The notes: a model not told the origin generated them from the sequence alone. Counted from the stretch's first letter, positions 10,390 to 21,689 are shown. The stretch: DNA of 64,000 nt from Prionace glauca (GCA_037974335.1 CM075760.1:41792103-41856102), one strand, 5' to 3'. Numbers and translations: made by a program.

Positions 10390-11165
10390 AACAACCCCAA
10401 TTTATTAAAAAAAAAGACAATGTGAGAAGATAAAAGTGAAGGTAAGAGTTTTATAAATTTTCTTAAATAATTTAATTGGTGCTCAAAATGTCAGTCAGTG
10501 GGGTTAAGTGCTGCACTTGTGAGATGTGGGAGATCTGTGCTGCTTCCAGTGTCTCGGATGACGATGTCTACAGGAAGTGTACCCCACTGCAGCTCCTTAA
10601 GGCCAGCATGGATAGGTTGGAGCAGCAGTTGGATGCACTTAGCAGCGTGAAGATGGCAGAAAGTGTCATAGATAGGACGTTTAGAAACTTGGCCACACCC
10701 AAGGTGCAGGCAGATAGATTGGGGACTGCTAGAAGGGGCAGGCAGTCAGTACAGGAATCCCCTGTGGTCGTCTCCTTCTCTAACAAGTACACTGTTTTGG
10801 ATACTGTTGGGGGGTTATAGCCTATCAGGGGATAAATACAGCAGCCAGAGCACTGGCACCATGGCTGGCTTTGTTATTTAGCAGGGAGGTACAAAGTGCA
10901 CTAGAGCAATAGTTATAAGGGGCTCTATAGTTAGGGATGCAGATAGGTGCTGTTGTGGACATGAAAGAGACTTCAGGATGTTATGTTGCCTCCCTGGTGT
11001 CCGGGTCCAGGAAGGGCAGAAAGCATTCTGAAGCGAGAGGGTGAACAACCAGTGGCCATGGTACATATTGGTATAGAGGTAAGAAGAGTGACAATGTCCT
11101 GCAACAGCAGTTAAGGGAGTTAGGTAGAAAGTTAAAAAGCAGGACCTCTTGGGTTGTAATCACGG
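10390..11165 (+). mobile_element. LINE 5' region with ORF1-like frame (CR1 type)
   Basis: A 114-codon frame (10,476-10,820) begins with a Cys-rich stretch (CCTCEMWEICAASS), followed by a short predicted coiled coil (LLKASMDRLEQQLDALSSV) and VVVSFSNKYTVLDTVGG. Downstream wording (GTTGCCTCCCTGGTGTCCGG, ATGGTACATATTGGTAT, AAAAAGCAGGACCTC) matches the esterase-like first ORF commonly seen in shark CR1-like elements. It is diverged, and the frame closes early. The assignment to CR1 is from memory of the family. Confidence 0.55.
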
Positions 11166-11189
11166 GATTGCTTCCTGTGCCACCTATCC

Positions 11190-11680
11190 ACTGTCATCTC
11201 TTGAAGTAACTCTCCCCAATCTATCAAGGCCAACTCACGTCTCATATCCTCATAGGTTTCTTAAGATATTGCACCTTGTCTCCGAATCAACTACTTCATT
11301 CTCCAGTTTGATTTTAAAAAATCTTATCATGTTACGGTCGCTCATCCTGAAGGGGTCTGGTACAATTGGATTGGCAACGATTCCCTTCTCAGTACACAAT
11401 ACCCAGTATCAGCTGGCCTGCTATCCAGTTGGTTCCTCCAGATATTGGTCAATTAAACCATCCGTATACATTCCAGGAAGTCCTCTTTTGCGGCATTGTG
11501 GCTAATTTGATTTGCTCAATCTATGTGCAAATTAAAATCATCCATGATCACCAATACTCCCTTATCACATGCATCTCTAATTTTGTGTTTAAGGCCATTC
11601 CCAACATCATCACTGCAGTTTGGAGGTCCATATATGACATCCACTAATGTTTTTTGCCCCTTGGCGATGGGGGGGCAGTG
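11190..11680 (-). mobile_element. LINE endonuclease-region fragment
   Basis: Plus-strand phrases such as AATTAAAATCATCCATGATC and TATATGACATCCACTAATGT are the inverse of the part of LINE second frames that encodes the AP-like endonuclease (the GDFN region). It is strongly decayed. It is placed tail to tail with the plus-strand LINE piece at 10,390-11,165. From 11,681 to 11,944 I see nothing. Confidence 0.45.
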
Positions 11681-11944
11681 TAGAATTCTTCATATGAGCC
11701 CCTTGATTTTAGTTTACTACAATGTGTAGACTAGATTGAGATGCCTTCTATATAGTGAGAATTCACAATGTACGAGTCTCACAACTTTGCTCCAAGTGGG
11801 CTGATACTCTTTGAGCCTGGGAGAGCACATTTCCACTGAAATGATCCACAAAAGCTGATGAAGGACATTTATTTAATCCTGGATAGTAAATAGTGTTTTT
11901 TCTACCACTACAGATAGGCCTAAAATAAATACATTTTCCCTGTT

Positions 11945-12190
11945 CCATTGAGTCTACAGCACAGGGCCAGGCCAGTCGGCTCAGTCAGTCTGTGTCAGTG
12001 TTTATGTTCCACATGACCCTCCACCCACCCCTCTCCATCTCCTCCCATCAGCATATCCTTCTATTCCTTCCTCCCTCATGTATGTATCCAGCTTCCCCTT
12101 CAGTGTATTCATGCTGTTCACCTCAGTCACTCGCTGTGGTGATGAGTCTGTCATTCTCACCACTCGCTGGATAAAGAACTTTTCCTGTTA
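11945..12190 (-). mobile_element. Old LINE 3' fragment
   Basis: The stretch CCTCATGTATGTATCCAGCTTCCCCTTCA and CATTCTCACCACTCGCTGGATAAAGAA is the inverse of a CR1-like C-terminus (FTQRVVRMTDS type). It is decayed and has no frame. Confidence 0.5.
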
Positions 12191-12191
12191 G

Positions 12192-12486
12192 AGCTTATTT
12201 ATTAGTCACAAGTAGGCTTACGTTAACACTGCAGTGAAGTTGTTATGTAAACCCCCTTGACCTCCCACTCTGGCTGCTGGTCGGGTACACTGAGGGAGAA
12301 ATTAGCATGGCTAATGCACCTAACCAGCACATCTTTTTGGACTGTGGGAGGAAACTGGAGCACCTGGAGGAAACCCACGCAGACACGGGAAGAACATGCA
12401 AACTCCACACAACAGAGACCCAAGCCAGGAATCGAACCCGGGTCCCTGTGCTATGAGGCAGCAGTGCTAACCCACTGTGCTGCCCT
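12192..12486 (-). mobile_element. tRNA-derived SINE, HE1-like (tail type A)
   Basis: Near full length on the minus strand. The head is GGCAGCACAGTGGGTTAGCA, with a B box in GGGTTCGATTCCTGGCTTGG. The middle is CTCCAGTTTCCTCCCACAG, and the tail ends in CAGTGTTAACGTAAGCCTAC and TGACTAATAAATAAGC. The RNA polymerase III B-box-like sequence is still good. Confidence 0.85.
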
Positions 12487-12561
12487 CGAAATCACTACTG
12501 GATTATTGAACCCCTTCGTAATTGTAAGGTCAGGGGGGTGGGAACTCCAGCACGCGGACAA

Positions 12562-12905
12562 AGAACATAGAACTTATAGCGCAGTACAGGCACTTCGGCC
12601 CTCAATGGTTCCACTGGTTGGCGCAACAATCTAATGACCCTCTAACCTAAACTATTCCAATGTTATCCATATGTCTATCCACTGACCATTTGAACGCCCT
12701 TAAAGTTGGCGAGTCCACAACTGCTGCAGGCATGACCTTACTACCCTCTGAGTAAAGAGCCTACCTCTGATATCCGTCCTATAGTTACCAGCCATTTATT
12801 TAAAGCTATGACCCCTTGTGTTAGCCATCACCATCCGAGGTAAAAGGCTCACACTATCCACCGTATCCAATCCATTGATCATCTTGTATGCCTCATGGGA
12901 CATGG
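12562..12905 (-). mobile_element. CR1 LINE 3' fragment
   Basis: On the minus strand, a decayed CR1 C-terminus (YKMINGLDTVDSVSLLPRM near its inner end) runs to the 3' terminal TATGTTCTTT region. It belongs to the same group as the copy at 33,327-33,542, sharing GGGCGTTCAAATGGTCAGTGG. The inner end runs into a C-rich minisatellite. Confidence 0.75.
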
Positions 12906-13190
12906 GAGCCCTGTCCCCACCCATTGCCCCCCTGCCAGGAGCCGCACTCCCACCCATTGCTCCCTCCCCTTCTGGGAGCCCCACCCCCACCCATAGTTCC
13001 CCTCGCCTCCCAGAAGCCCTGCCCCCACCCACTGTTCCCCTTCCCCTTTCCCTCCCACTCTGGGGCCCTGCCCCCACTCATTATTCCCCTCCCATTCTGA
13101 GAGACCCGCCCCCACCCATTGTTCCCCTCCACCTCCCCCTCCTGGGACCCCCTCCCCCACCCATTGTTCCCCTTCCCCTCCTCGAGCCAA
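12906..13190. repeat. C-rich minisatellite, about 7 units of 36-48 bp
   Basis: The repeated core is GGGAGCCCCACCCCCACCCATTG followed by TTCCCCTCCC. Units vary in length. Several overlapping frames on both strands read through it and are simply translated repeats. From 13,191 to 13,595 there is unique DNA with no feature I can name. Confidence 0.8.
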
Positions 13191-13597
13191 GGTTTCTGCA
13201 CATGCGGCTGGTGGCTCCGCCCAGAGTGAGAAGCCGCTCGGTGATCTCCCCCCTCCCCCCCAGCCCAGGACTGTACATGTCCAAAGGAAGAAGGGAATCT
13301 GCACATGTTCGGGGCTGTGCCCAACCTCTGTGACCGGCAAGCTTAGATGTGAACCAATAGGAGAGTTGGAGGATTGGAAAATCTCTAGTCCTCCAGCGAA
13401 TTGAACTGCAGGCTTTGGGTGAACGAAGATTGATCCTCAGAAAACCTAGAACTTCCTCCTCTCTCTCACATCTCTGAGTAAAGCACTCCCCCATTTCCAT
13501 TTCTTATTAATTTCTAGTTCTGTAATATATTACTGCAGCTACATTATATATTTCCAGTCATCAACTCATTGCAGCACAGAAGAAGCTAATTGGGTAA

Positions 13598-14660
13598 CCT
13601 TGAGGAGAGTCTGAGGGGGACACTGGGACTGTGGGACTGACAGTGAGCACCTTGAGGTGTGTCTGAGGGGGACACTTGGAATGTGGGACTGACAGTGAGC
13701 ACCTTGAGGTTGGTCCGAGGGGGACACTGGGACTGTGGGACTGACAGTGAGCACCTTGAGGTGAGTCTGAGGGGGACACTGAGACTGTGGGACTGATAGT
13801 GAGCACCTTGAGGAGAGTGTGAGAGGGGGACACTGGGACAGGAAAACAGCACCTTGTGAGAGGGGGTCACTGGGACACCAAGAGAGGCAAGCAATGCCTT
13901 GAGCAGAGTGTGAGAGGGGCGATCACTGGGACACCAGGGCAGAGAGTTTGCACCTTGAGGAGATTATGAGGGGAGGGCACTAGGATACTATGACAGACAG
14001 TCAGCTCCTTGAGGAGAGTATTCGAGAGGCTTACCTGTGACACCAGGGCAGAGAGTTAGCACCTTGAGGAAAGTGTGAGAGGGGGACACTGAGACAGACA
14101 GTCAGACCCCCCCCCCCCACAGAAGCATGTGGGGGTCACTGTGACAGTGGCATAGACAGTCAGCACCTTGAGGAAAGTGTGGGAGGTGTAAACTGGGGCA
14201 GACAGTCAGCACCTTGAGCAGAGTGGGAGAAGGGACACTGGGACAGACGCTCAGCACCTGGAGGAGAGTGTGAGAGGGGGAAACTGGGGCAGACACTCAG
14301 CACCTGGAGGAGAGTGTGAGAGGGGGAAACTGGGGCAGACACTCAGCACCTGGAGGAGAGTGTGAGAGGGGGACACTGGGACAGACACTCAGCACCTGGA
14401 GGAGAGTGTGAGAGGAGGAAACTGGGACAAACATTCAGCACCTGGAGGAGAGTGTGAGAGGGGGAAACTGGGACAGACTGTCAGCACCTTGAGGAGAGTG
14501 TGAGAGGGGGAAACTGGGACAGATACTCAGCACCTGGAGGAGAGTGCGAGAAGGGTAAAACTGGGACAGACTGTCAGCACCTTGAGGAGAGTGTGAGAGG
14601 GGGAAACTGGGACACTGGGACAGACGCTCAGCACCTTGAGAAGAGTGTGAGAGGGGCACA
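13598..14660 (+). repeat. Long G-rich minisatellite, about 20 units of 46-54 bp
   Basis: In the left part the unit is 52 bp (CCTTGAGG repeats at 13,598, 13,650, 13,702, 13,754 and 13,806). In the right part it is about 46 bp (CACCTGG at 14,255, 14,301, 14,347, 14,393, 14,439 and 14,531). The consensus includes GAGAGTGTGAGAGGGGGAAA, CTGGGACAGACACTCAG and CACCTGGAG. The plus strand is purine- and G-rich. Frames across it are translated repeat. Its position downstream of an immunoglobulin locus is noted under findings. Confidence 0.9.
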
Positions 14661-14825
14661 AAGAGGATTCAAGCCACAGGTGGATTTATGTAGCAATGGA
14701 ACTGGGACCGTTTGTTTATGTCCTGTGGTGCTGAGGATTCTCTTCAATATCGACTCAGTTGTCAGGGAACACAACTCTTTCTGCCAGACCATTGGATGAT
14801 GGGTAATGTGGGCACTGTCCTAACG

Positions 14826-15405
14826 CATAAGAACATAAGAAATGGGAGCAGCAGTAGGCCTTCGAGCCTGCCCTGCCATTCGACAAGATCATGGCTGATC
14901 TGAAGTGAATCAACTCCACTTTCCCGCTTTCTCCCCATAACCCTTAATTCCCTTGTCTATCAGAAATCTATCTACCCATGACTTAAATGTATTCAGCGAG
15001 GTAGCCTCCACATTTCAATGGGCAGAGAATTCTAGAGATTCACCACCCTTTGAGTGAAGAAGTTCCTCCTCAACTCCGATCTAAACTGTCCTCCCCCCAT
15101 TATTTTGAGGCTGTGCCCTCTAGTCCTGCTATCCTTTCTAAGCGGGAAGAAACTCTCTACCTCTACCCTATCCATCCCCTTCATTATCTTATGAGATCCC
15201 CCCTCAGCCTTCTAAACTCTAATGAATACAGACACAGTCTATTAAATCTCTCCTCATAGGTTAACCCCCTCATCTCTGGTATCAGCCCAGTGAACCTTCT
15301 CTGCACTCCCTCCAAGGCCAATATATCCTTCCACAAGTACGCCGATCAAAACTGCACACGGTATTCCTGTTGCGGCCTCACCAGTACCCTCTACAGCAAC
15401 GCATC
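14826..15405 (-). mobile_element. CR1 LINE 3' copy
   Basis: On the minus strand it runs from the C-terminal LVEGTGEAATGIPCAVLIG region to the 3' end (TTCTTATGTTCTTATGC). It belongs to the same subfamily as 3412-4103 but is more diverged, with several small gaps. The left end carries the terminal repeat, as expected for the 3' end of a minus-strand insertion. Confidence 0.85.
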
Positions 15406-15960
15406 AAATATTGCTCAAGTTCATGCAATGCACAAATTCCTGACTGATGGAGGGTGGTCCATTTTTAGAATTCAACACCTGCAGAATGCCTGGTGTCAAG
15501 AAAGAGGTGTGAAGTTTCTCCACTCTTCTCCTTGTGTTTGATTAACTCATCCTGTGTATGGCCATCCATTTTGAATGAGCATCTACCAATATCAGGAACA
15601 CAGACCCCATGAACGGTCCAGCACTGTCCATGTGCAGTCACGCCTACGGCCAACCCAAGTGTAAAGAATCGTGACTGGTGACTGTTCTGCCCTTGTTGAT
15701 ATTGCCAACACTGACACACAAGCAAATATCTGTATCCATACCTGGCCACCAGACGTGGCAATTTGGAGGATCGTCAGTTTGCCACTCCTGGGTGGCCATG
15801 GTAAAGTTCGGCCAGGTTGGGATGGTGTCTCAGGATGACACTCTTGAACCCCATAGGAGTATGCCATCTTCCACAGTCAGCTGTTCTCTGCCACTACAAT
15901 ATGGGTGCAATTCTGCTGTAACAGCCTTTTGGTTACCCCCATCAGCTCTTACTTCTTCAG
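15406..15960 (-). mobile_element. Ty3/Gypsy-type LTR retrotransposon fossil (integrase part)
   Basis: The minus strand carries decayed integrase sequence: a zinc-binding-domain-like HPGVA stretch and a catalytic-core phrase (VDAHSKW). No LTR, gag or reverse transcriptase portion is recognised next to it. One end abuts the CR1 copy at 14,826-15,405. It is broken in many places, short and old. The family assignment rests on the integrase wording only. Confidence 0.6.
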
Positions 15961-16129
15961 TTTATTCAGGACTGGGTAAGTTTGCCTCCACAGCCAAATA
16001 TTATTGGCTGCTGCTGGGAGAATTTTGAAAAATTTCATGATTACTGTCTCTTCCATTGGGGATGTGACCAGTTGTCTGTTAATTGTAACCAGCTCAAGGT
16101 ATCTGCCTTCGCGACTCGGCCTCCTAGTC

Positions 16130-16410
16130 ACCCGTGTTCAGAGGGCAATTAAATGTCAACCACATTGTTGCGGCCCTGGAGTCACGGTTAGGCCTGACCA
16201 CGGAAGGACAACAGATTTCCTTTCCTGGGACATTGGTGAACCAGTTAGGGCTTTCCGACAATCAACAATTTTTTTATGGTCACCAGCGGATTCTAAACTC
16301 CTGATCTATTTATTCAAATTCCACCATCTGCTGTGACGAGATTGGAACCCGGATGCCCAATACATTAGCTGAGTTTCTGTATTAATAGTCGAGTGATAAA
16401 ACCACCTGTC
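16130..16410 (-). mobile_element. SINE fragment, third family (tail type C)
   Basis: On the plus strand this is the inverse of a tRNA-like head (ACTCGACTATTAATACAGAA, then GGGTTCCAATCTCG-type B box near 16,345) plus the body ending AATTTGAATAAATAGATC. The same family lies on the plus strand at 32,474-32,775. It is diverged. Confidence 0.6.
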
Positions 16411-16589
16411 CACATCCTGAGTGTACACATCCTGAGTTCTGGTAACCAAGACACTCCATATTATATACATCTGCAGAGCTCCTGGAGTGGACAGCATTAA
16501 CTGCCTCAATCAGGGAGCTCATATTCCAATAACTCCACCTGATGGTTATCGGTAAAGTCTTTAAATATGTCTCTCCGTCACTTTCTGTG

Positions 16590-16591
16590 CT

Positions 16592-16637
<46 letters not shown>

Positions 16638-17080
16638 TCTGTCTTTTGTTCTTGTTGTTTCCATTATACTCATTCAGTCTCACTGTTTCCCATTCATTTC
16701 CGCTCTCTGTCTCTATATCTGTTTCTTTCTGCCTCTGGCTATTTCCCTTTGCCCCACTTTTTGTCTCCCATTTTCCCTTCCTCTCCCTTTCCCTCTTTTA
16801 TTACAACCCCCAGTTTGTCTTCTTCTGTCTCTCTTTCTTCTTCTCTGTATATCACCTTCATCATTTTCTCCACTCTCTATCCCTGTCTCTCTCGCTCTGT
16901 AAGAGTCTCTCTCTGTTTCTGTTCTTTCTCTCTCTCTGTCTGTTTCTTTCTCTGTCCCTGTTAGAAACTCTTTCTTTGTGTTTTTCCCTCTCTCTGCCAA
17001 TCTCTCTCTCTATCACTCTCATTGTTGTTAATATTGTCCCCTCTCTCTCTACCTGTAACTATTTCTGCTTCTGCAAGGGT
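16590..17080 (+). repeat. TC-rich low complexity with (CT)n and (CA)n
   Basis: A (CT)n run followed by (CA)n lies at about 16,593-16,636. A degenerate CTCTCTGT/TTTCTCT tract then continues to about 17,080. All frames here are translated low complexity. It lies immediately downstream of the receptor stop codon on the minus strand, so part of it may be in that gene's 3' UTR. Confidence 0.85.
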
Positions 17081-17142
17081 GTTTTGTTTTCAATATGAAT
17101 TGCAACAGAAACAGTCATGGAACTTGTGGTTGCAGTTTCCTG

Positions 17143-18044
17143 TCAGGGTTTATTGAGTTGAAGCATTGCAGTAAGGGGGTATTTCAGGAGATCTTTTAAC
17201 TGCTGTCTGAAGTGAGTCTGTGTCACAGCGTAAATGGCTGTATTTGTGCAGCAACTTGTGAGTTGCAGCATAAAGCCCAATTCCATAACATAAAGATGTA
17301 ACCTTACTGATTGATAGCCCAAATTATACATCCGAATCCATATGGTATAAACCATTAATGTCGACCATAAGAGGATGAAATTGGCTGAGATAACAAACAG
17401 TAAAGTGATGGATTTTCTTCGACTCTCCATCACTGGGTCACTCGGGGTCTCCCCACTGCTGTGAGCCCGGAGTCTCCTGCGGGCTCTGCTGCTCACAAAA
17501 ATGTGTCTGACGATGAGAGCATTGAGCAGCAGAATCAGGGCGAATGGGACACACGGGGTTAGAATGTTGTGGAGGAACTCGATTGTTCCCCAGACCGGAG
17601 ATTCCACAACATCCCATGAGAAGCGACAAAACCAGGGATTGTTCGCCAGCCCATATCCTTTTAATAACATAAAATACCAGGAAACATTTTTTAAACAGCT
17701 CAGCACTGTCACTGTTCCCAGAACCACAGCCGCTGATTTCTCAGTGCAATATTTACTTTTCAGCTTCGAGCAGCAAATGGCCACAAATCGATCAAAGGTG
17801 AAAGTGACGGTGAACCAGACGGAACAGTCAGTGGCTGCATAAAGCAGGACGGCGTGGATGTTACACACGGGGAATGACAGTAGGAAATAAAAGTGTTCCC
17901 AATACACAATGGGAATGTGTCTCAATATCAGGTCGAGGATAATGACGAGCAGATCTCCCGCTGACATGGCCACCAGGTAACGAGTGATACATTTGGACAA
18001 ACCACAGTTTCTGCTCATCAACGTCACAATTGTCATTATGTTCA
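17143..18044 (-). CDS. GPR139-like G-protein coupled receptor, exon 2
   Basis: The exon encodes about 300 residues covering TM2-TM7 of a rhodopsin-family receptor that resembles the GPR139-like group known to be expanded in fishes. I chose the start at a splice acceptor (CTTCCTTCCTGGCAG, AG at 18,046-18,045) because the first codon then completes a Val with exon 1 and gives VNIMTIVTLMSRNCGLSKC, the family's TM1/ICL1 sequence. The ATG at 18,102 lies in the intron. Visible parts are TM2 (YLVAMSAGDLLVIILDLIL), TM3 with Cys (VCNIH) and FDRFVAIC in place of DRY, ECL2 Cys (NPWFCRF), TM5 (PFALILLLNALIVRHIFV), TM6 (LLFVISANFILLW), and TM7 with NTAIY in the position of NPxxY. There are no stops or frameshifts. 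An AATAAA overlaps the codons just before the TGA. The ligand is unknown. The receptor class is confident, the subfamily likely. Confidence 0.85.
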
Positions 18045-18165
18045 CTGCCAGGAAGGAAGTAAGGAATAAAATTAGACATGAATCAGGGGAATAAGTTACC
18101 ATTTAAACTGCAGGTTCAACAATTTTTTAAATGTGCACACACACTGAATGAGTTTTTTTTTATAA

Positions 18166-18326
18166 TCCAGCACATCTTTTGGAGTGTGAGAGGAAAGTGG
18201 AGCATCTGGAGGAAACCCATGCAGACACGGAGATAAGGTCCAAACTCAACACAAACAGTGACCCAAGCCTGGAATTGAACCCAGATTTCTGATGCTGTGA
18301 GTCAGCACTGCGAACCACTGTTATCC
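18166..18326 (-). mobile_element. SINE fragment, HE1-like
   Basis: Head and middle only, on the minus strand (GGTTCGCAGTGCTGACTCAC, TGGGTTCAATTCCAGGCTTGG, CCTCCAGATGCTCCACTTTCC). It is diverged and lacks the tail. Confidence 0.65.
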
Positions 18327-18627
18327 AACAGCAGATTTTATGAAATTGGGCACAAAATATGGAGGCAGAGTAAAATTACACTCAGAGCCTCTTCACAAAG
18401 GAACAGACACCGATCAGTAGGCAAGAGCATACTTTTAGAATGCAAATGAGGGCGAGCACACAAGGGAAGCTGGACAGGATGGCACCTACAGGAAGTAAAT
18501 TTTTTTTAAAAAATCCCACCCCATCAAAATCAGCACTTCTAAAACAGTCAAACAACCCATGGAGACACCTAAAATTAGCATAGTTAAGGAAACGTCCCTG
18601 GCCCTTTAAACATCTTTGGAGATCAAT

Positions 18628-19197
18628 GACACATTTTAGAAGACCCTTGTCAGGCCTCATTTAGAGTATTGTGCGCAGTTCTGGTCGCCTCACTATAGGA
18701 AAGATGTAGAAGCTATTGAGAGGGTACAGAGGAGATTTACAAGGATGTTGCCTAGACTGGGAGGCATGCCTTATGAAGTTAGGTTGAGGAAGCTGGGACT
18801 CTTTTCCCTGGAGAGATGAAGGTTGAGAGGCGACCTGATAGAAATTTACAAAATGTTTAGAGGAATAGATAGGGTGGACTCCCAGAGGCTATTTCCCCGG
18901 GTTGAAATGGTTGCTACAAGAGGACTCAGATTTAAGGTACAGGGAGGGAAGTTCAGAAGTGATGTTAGGGGTAAGTTTTTCACTCAGAGGGTGGTGAGTG
19001 AATGGAATCGGCTGCCGTCAGTGGTTGTGGAGGCGAACTCGCTGGGGTCTTTTAAAAGACTTCTGGATGAGTATATGGGGTTTAATGAGATTGAGGGTTA
19101 TAGATAGGTCTGTAGGTTGGTAGGTGTTGATGTGATCGGCGCAACTCGTGGGCCGAAGGGCCTGTTTGTGCTGTAGTGTTCTATGTTTTATGTTCTA
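18628..19197 (+). mobile_element. CR1 LINE 3' copy
   Basis: It starts at ACCCTTGTCAGGCCTCATTT (the LVRPHLEYC region) and runs through FFTQRVVSEWNRLPSVVVEA (open frame 18,823-19,107) to GGGCCGAAGGGCCTGTTTGT and TTCTATGTTTTATGTTC. It belongs to the same subfamily as the copy at 20,505-21,682. It is 5' truncated. Confidence 0.85.
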
Positions 19198-20207
19198 CAC
19201 CGAATGGTTCAAACCTCTGAGATTCTAGACCATTAATAACCAATCAGACAAAAATGATTAACACACACTTAAAAGAATTGCCCCAACACTCGAAAACATC
19301 AAGACAGGATGGCTGAAGTCAAATACTGTAAATAAAGTATTAACATTTGAATCGCATACTACACCGAAGATCAGGTATAACTGTGGCCCGATACGGTGGG
19401 TGTTTAGTATGCTTTCGGGACAGTCTGATTGTATGACCTGACTGTGCCTCCGTCGACGAAAAAGAAAATAAAGCTGTGCCGTTATTGAACTACACCCTGA
19501 GTCCATAATAGTCGTTTCACCCACTCGCACTAACACCACTGTGCCAATATGATGCTCCATGTTAGGTACAAAATGGTGTACATTTTGGAAAGAGTTTTCC
19601 GGGTGTCCTCAAAATTGACCCTCACTCAGCTCTAGGTAAATAGTCTTTCTACCTTATGGGGGATTTGGAGTGTGAGAAGGCTGTGGAGGTAACTCTGACA
19701 GAAAATTCGGACTGGAGTCCTGTAAGCAGTAATCTGTCACCTTTCAGATAGCTACTGACAAGCCCTGCAGCAGAGCTGCTACCAAACAGTGCTGGTTTTA
19801 CCCTTTCCTCTGGACACTACCAGCAGTTGGCAGAGAGAGATCCTAATGCCTCGACCGTTCAGAATCTCTATAATATTTACAAATGATTATATCCTGTAGG
19901 GGAAACCACAGCATTGTGGCCACTGAACGCACAACACTGGAAGAAATAGTAATCTCACACTCGAATGACACAGAGGGTTTGCTTTCAAAGCATCAGGGTT
20001 CAGTGTATAGCTACCTTTCATAGTGCCCAGTGTATTATTTTTTGCTGCCTACTGAACCAGGGAAGTGCAGTGAGTCCTCTCTCAGTCGGAAAGTCGCTGA
20101 TCCATGCGCCAAGTAAAAAAAAAACTCAAACCAAGGCCGCTGCCAAAGAAAAACCAAGCAGCCTGCCTTAATGACTATTCTCCAGTGACACATTTGTCCA
20201 ATATTAT
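19198..20207. other. Intronic DNA, no recognised gene
   Basis: Mostly unique sequence. A short stretch at about 19,330-19,560 has AATAAAGCTGTGCCG and looks vaguely LTR-like, but no partner was found. The frame near 19,965-20,171, with a Lys-rich end, has no family features. Confidence 0.4.
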
Positions 20208-20325
20208 ATGATGCACCAGGACGTTAGTTATGGCAAGAATCAGTTCCAACCTCCCAGATTGCTTGGATCCACTACAGTTCACCTATCTCCGCAACAGGTC
20301 CGCAGATGTCATTACCGTGTCCGTA
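20208..20325 (+). mobile_element. Fragment of a non-CR1 LINE reverse transcriptase
   Basis: The reading LDPLQFTYLRNRSADVITV matches the RT region around PLQFAYRRNRSTDDAI of jockey/L2/Rex-type LINEs. It is very short and decayed. The clade is not resolved. Confidence 0.5.
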
Positions 20326-20504
20326 TAGCCTGCACCTTTAAAATAAAACCCGAAGTCACTCGAGCTTATCCCCTCTATTTTGTTTTCTGTGAATCTATGA
20401 TCTGATGTAAGTTGGCCAGATGGTAGCAGGCACAGCACAGCTTCCCAGTGGAATACGTCTTCTGGACAATTGCCAAGTAAACCCTTAACTATCTTGGCTG
20501 GACA

Positions 20505-21682
20505 CATTGATGAAGGAAGAATGGTGGATGTGGTTTACATGGACTATAGCAAGGTGTTTGATAAGGTCCCCCATGCAAGATTTCTTGAGAAGGTGAGAGG
20601 GCATGGGGTCCAAGGGCCTTTGGCCTTGTGGACCCAGAACTGGCTTGCCTGCAGAAGGCAGAGAGTGATTGTGGATGGGTCTTTTTCTGCATGGAGGTCG
20701 GTCACCAGTGGAGTGCCCCAGGGATCTATTCTAGGACCCTTGCTGTTTGTCATTTTCATAAATGACCTAGATGAGGAAGTGGAGGGATGGGTTAGGAAGT
20801 TCGCCGACGATACGAAGGTTGGTGGTGTTGTGGATAGTCTGGAGGGATGTCAGAAGTTGCAGCGTGACATAAATAGGATGCAAGACTGGGCGGAGAAGTG
20901 GCAGCTGGACTTCAACACGGATAAATGTGTAGTGGTCCATTTTGGCAGGACCAAAAGGATGCAGGAGTGCAATGTCAAGGGTAGCAGTCTTAGCAGAAGG
21001 GTTGAACGGCAGAAGGATCTTGGGGTCTGGGTCCGTAGGACTCTTAAATAGGCCTCGCAGGTGGATGGTGTACTGGCCTTCATTAATCGAGGCATTGAGT
21101 TTAGGAGTCAGGAGGTAATGCTGCAACTTTATAGGACCCTTGTCAGACCCCACTTGGAGTACTGTGTGCAGTTCTGGTCGGCTTACTACAGGAAGGATGT
21201 GGAAGCTATTGAGAGGGTGCAGAGAAGATTTACAAGGACATTGCCTGGATTGGGAGGCATGCCTTATGAAGATAGGTTGAGGGAGCTAGGTCTCTTCTCC
21301 CTGGAGAGACAAAGGTTGAGAGGCGACCTTATAGAAGTTTTGTAAAATGTTGAGAGGAATAGATAGGGTGGATTCTCGGAGGCTATTTCCCACGGTTGAA
21401 ATGGTTGATACGAGAGGACACAGGTTTAAGGTGCTGGGAAGCAAGTACAGAGGAGATGTTCGGGGTAAGTTTTTCACTCAGAGGGTGGTGAGTGAGTGGA
21501 ATCGGCTGCCGTCAGTGGTGGTAGAGGGGAACTCGCTGGGGTCATTTAAAAGACTTCTGGATGAGTATATGGGATCTAATGGCATTGGAAGTTACAGATA
21601 ATTCTATAGCTTGGTAGGTATGGATGTGATCGGCACAACTTGTGGGTCGAAGGGCCTGTTTGTGCTGTAGTGTTCTATATTC
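20505..21682 (+). mobile_element. CR1 LINE 3' half with reverse transcriptase
   Basis: The frame 20,470-21,051 covers RT motifs A (VVYMDYSKVFDKVPHARF), B (SGVPQGSILGPLLFVIFIND) and C (FADDTK), then stops early at WVRRTLK. The C-terminal frames 21,061-21,345 and 21,347-21,601 follow with a shift at about 21,345. The element ends at GGGTCGAAGGGCCTGTTTGT and GTTCTATATTC. It is 5' truncated. Its last 560 bases are closely similar to 18,628-19,197. Confidence 0.88.
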
Positions 21683-21689
21683 GATCAGG

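Noticed and set aside
12435-12486. tRNA genes at SINE heads (here and at 2690, 32,500, 38,400 and 61,100)
   Set aside because: Only A/B-box-like parts are present, without a full cloverleaf. They are SINE heads.
12796-13500. Overlapping Gly- or Pro-rich frames on both strands
   Set aside because: They arise from the C-rich minisatellite and an adjoining LINE end.
13561-14660. Regularly spaced repeats as a possible CRISPR array
   Set aside because: Units are contiguous and degenerate with no unique spacers, and the genome is a vertebrate's.
18045-18102. ATG-initiated N-terminus of the 319-codon receptor frame (MVTYSPDSC...)
   Set aside because: It lies in front of a strong splice acceptor and does not match receptor N-termini. 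The family sequence starts at VNIMTIV.
19330-19560. Possible solo LTR (AATAAAG with a downstream end-like stretch)
   Set aside because: No second LTR, terminal repeats or target duplication could be recognised. Too weak to list as an element.
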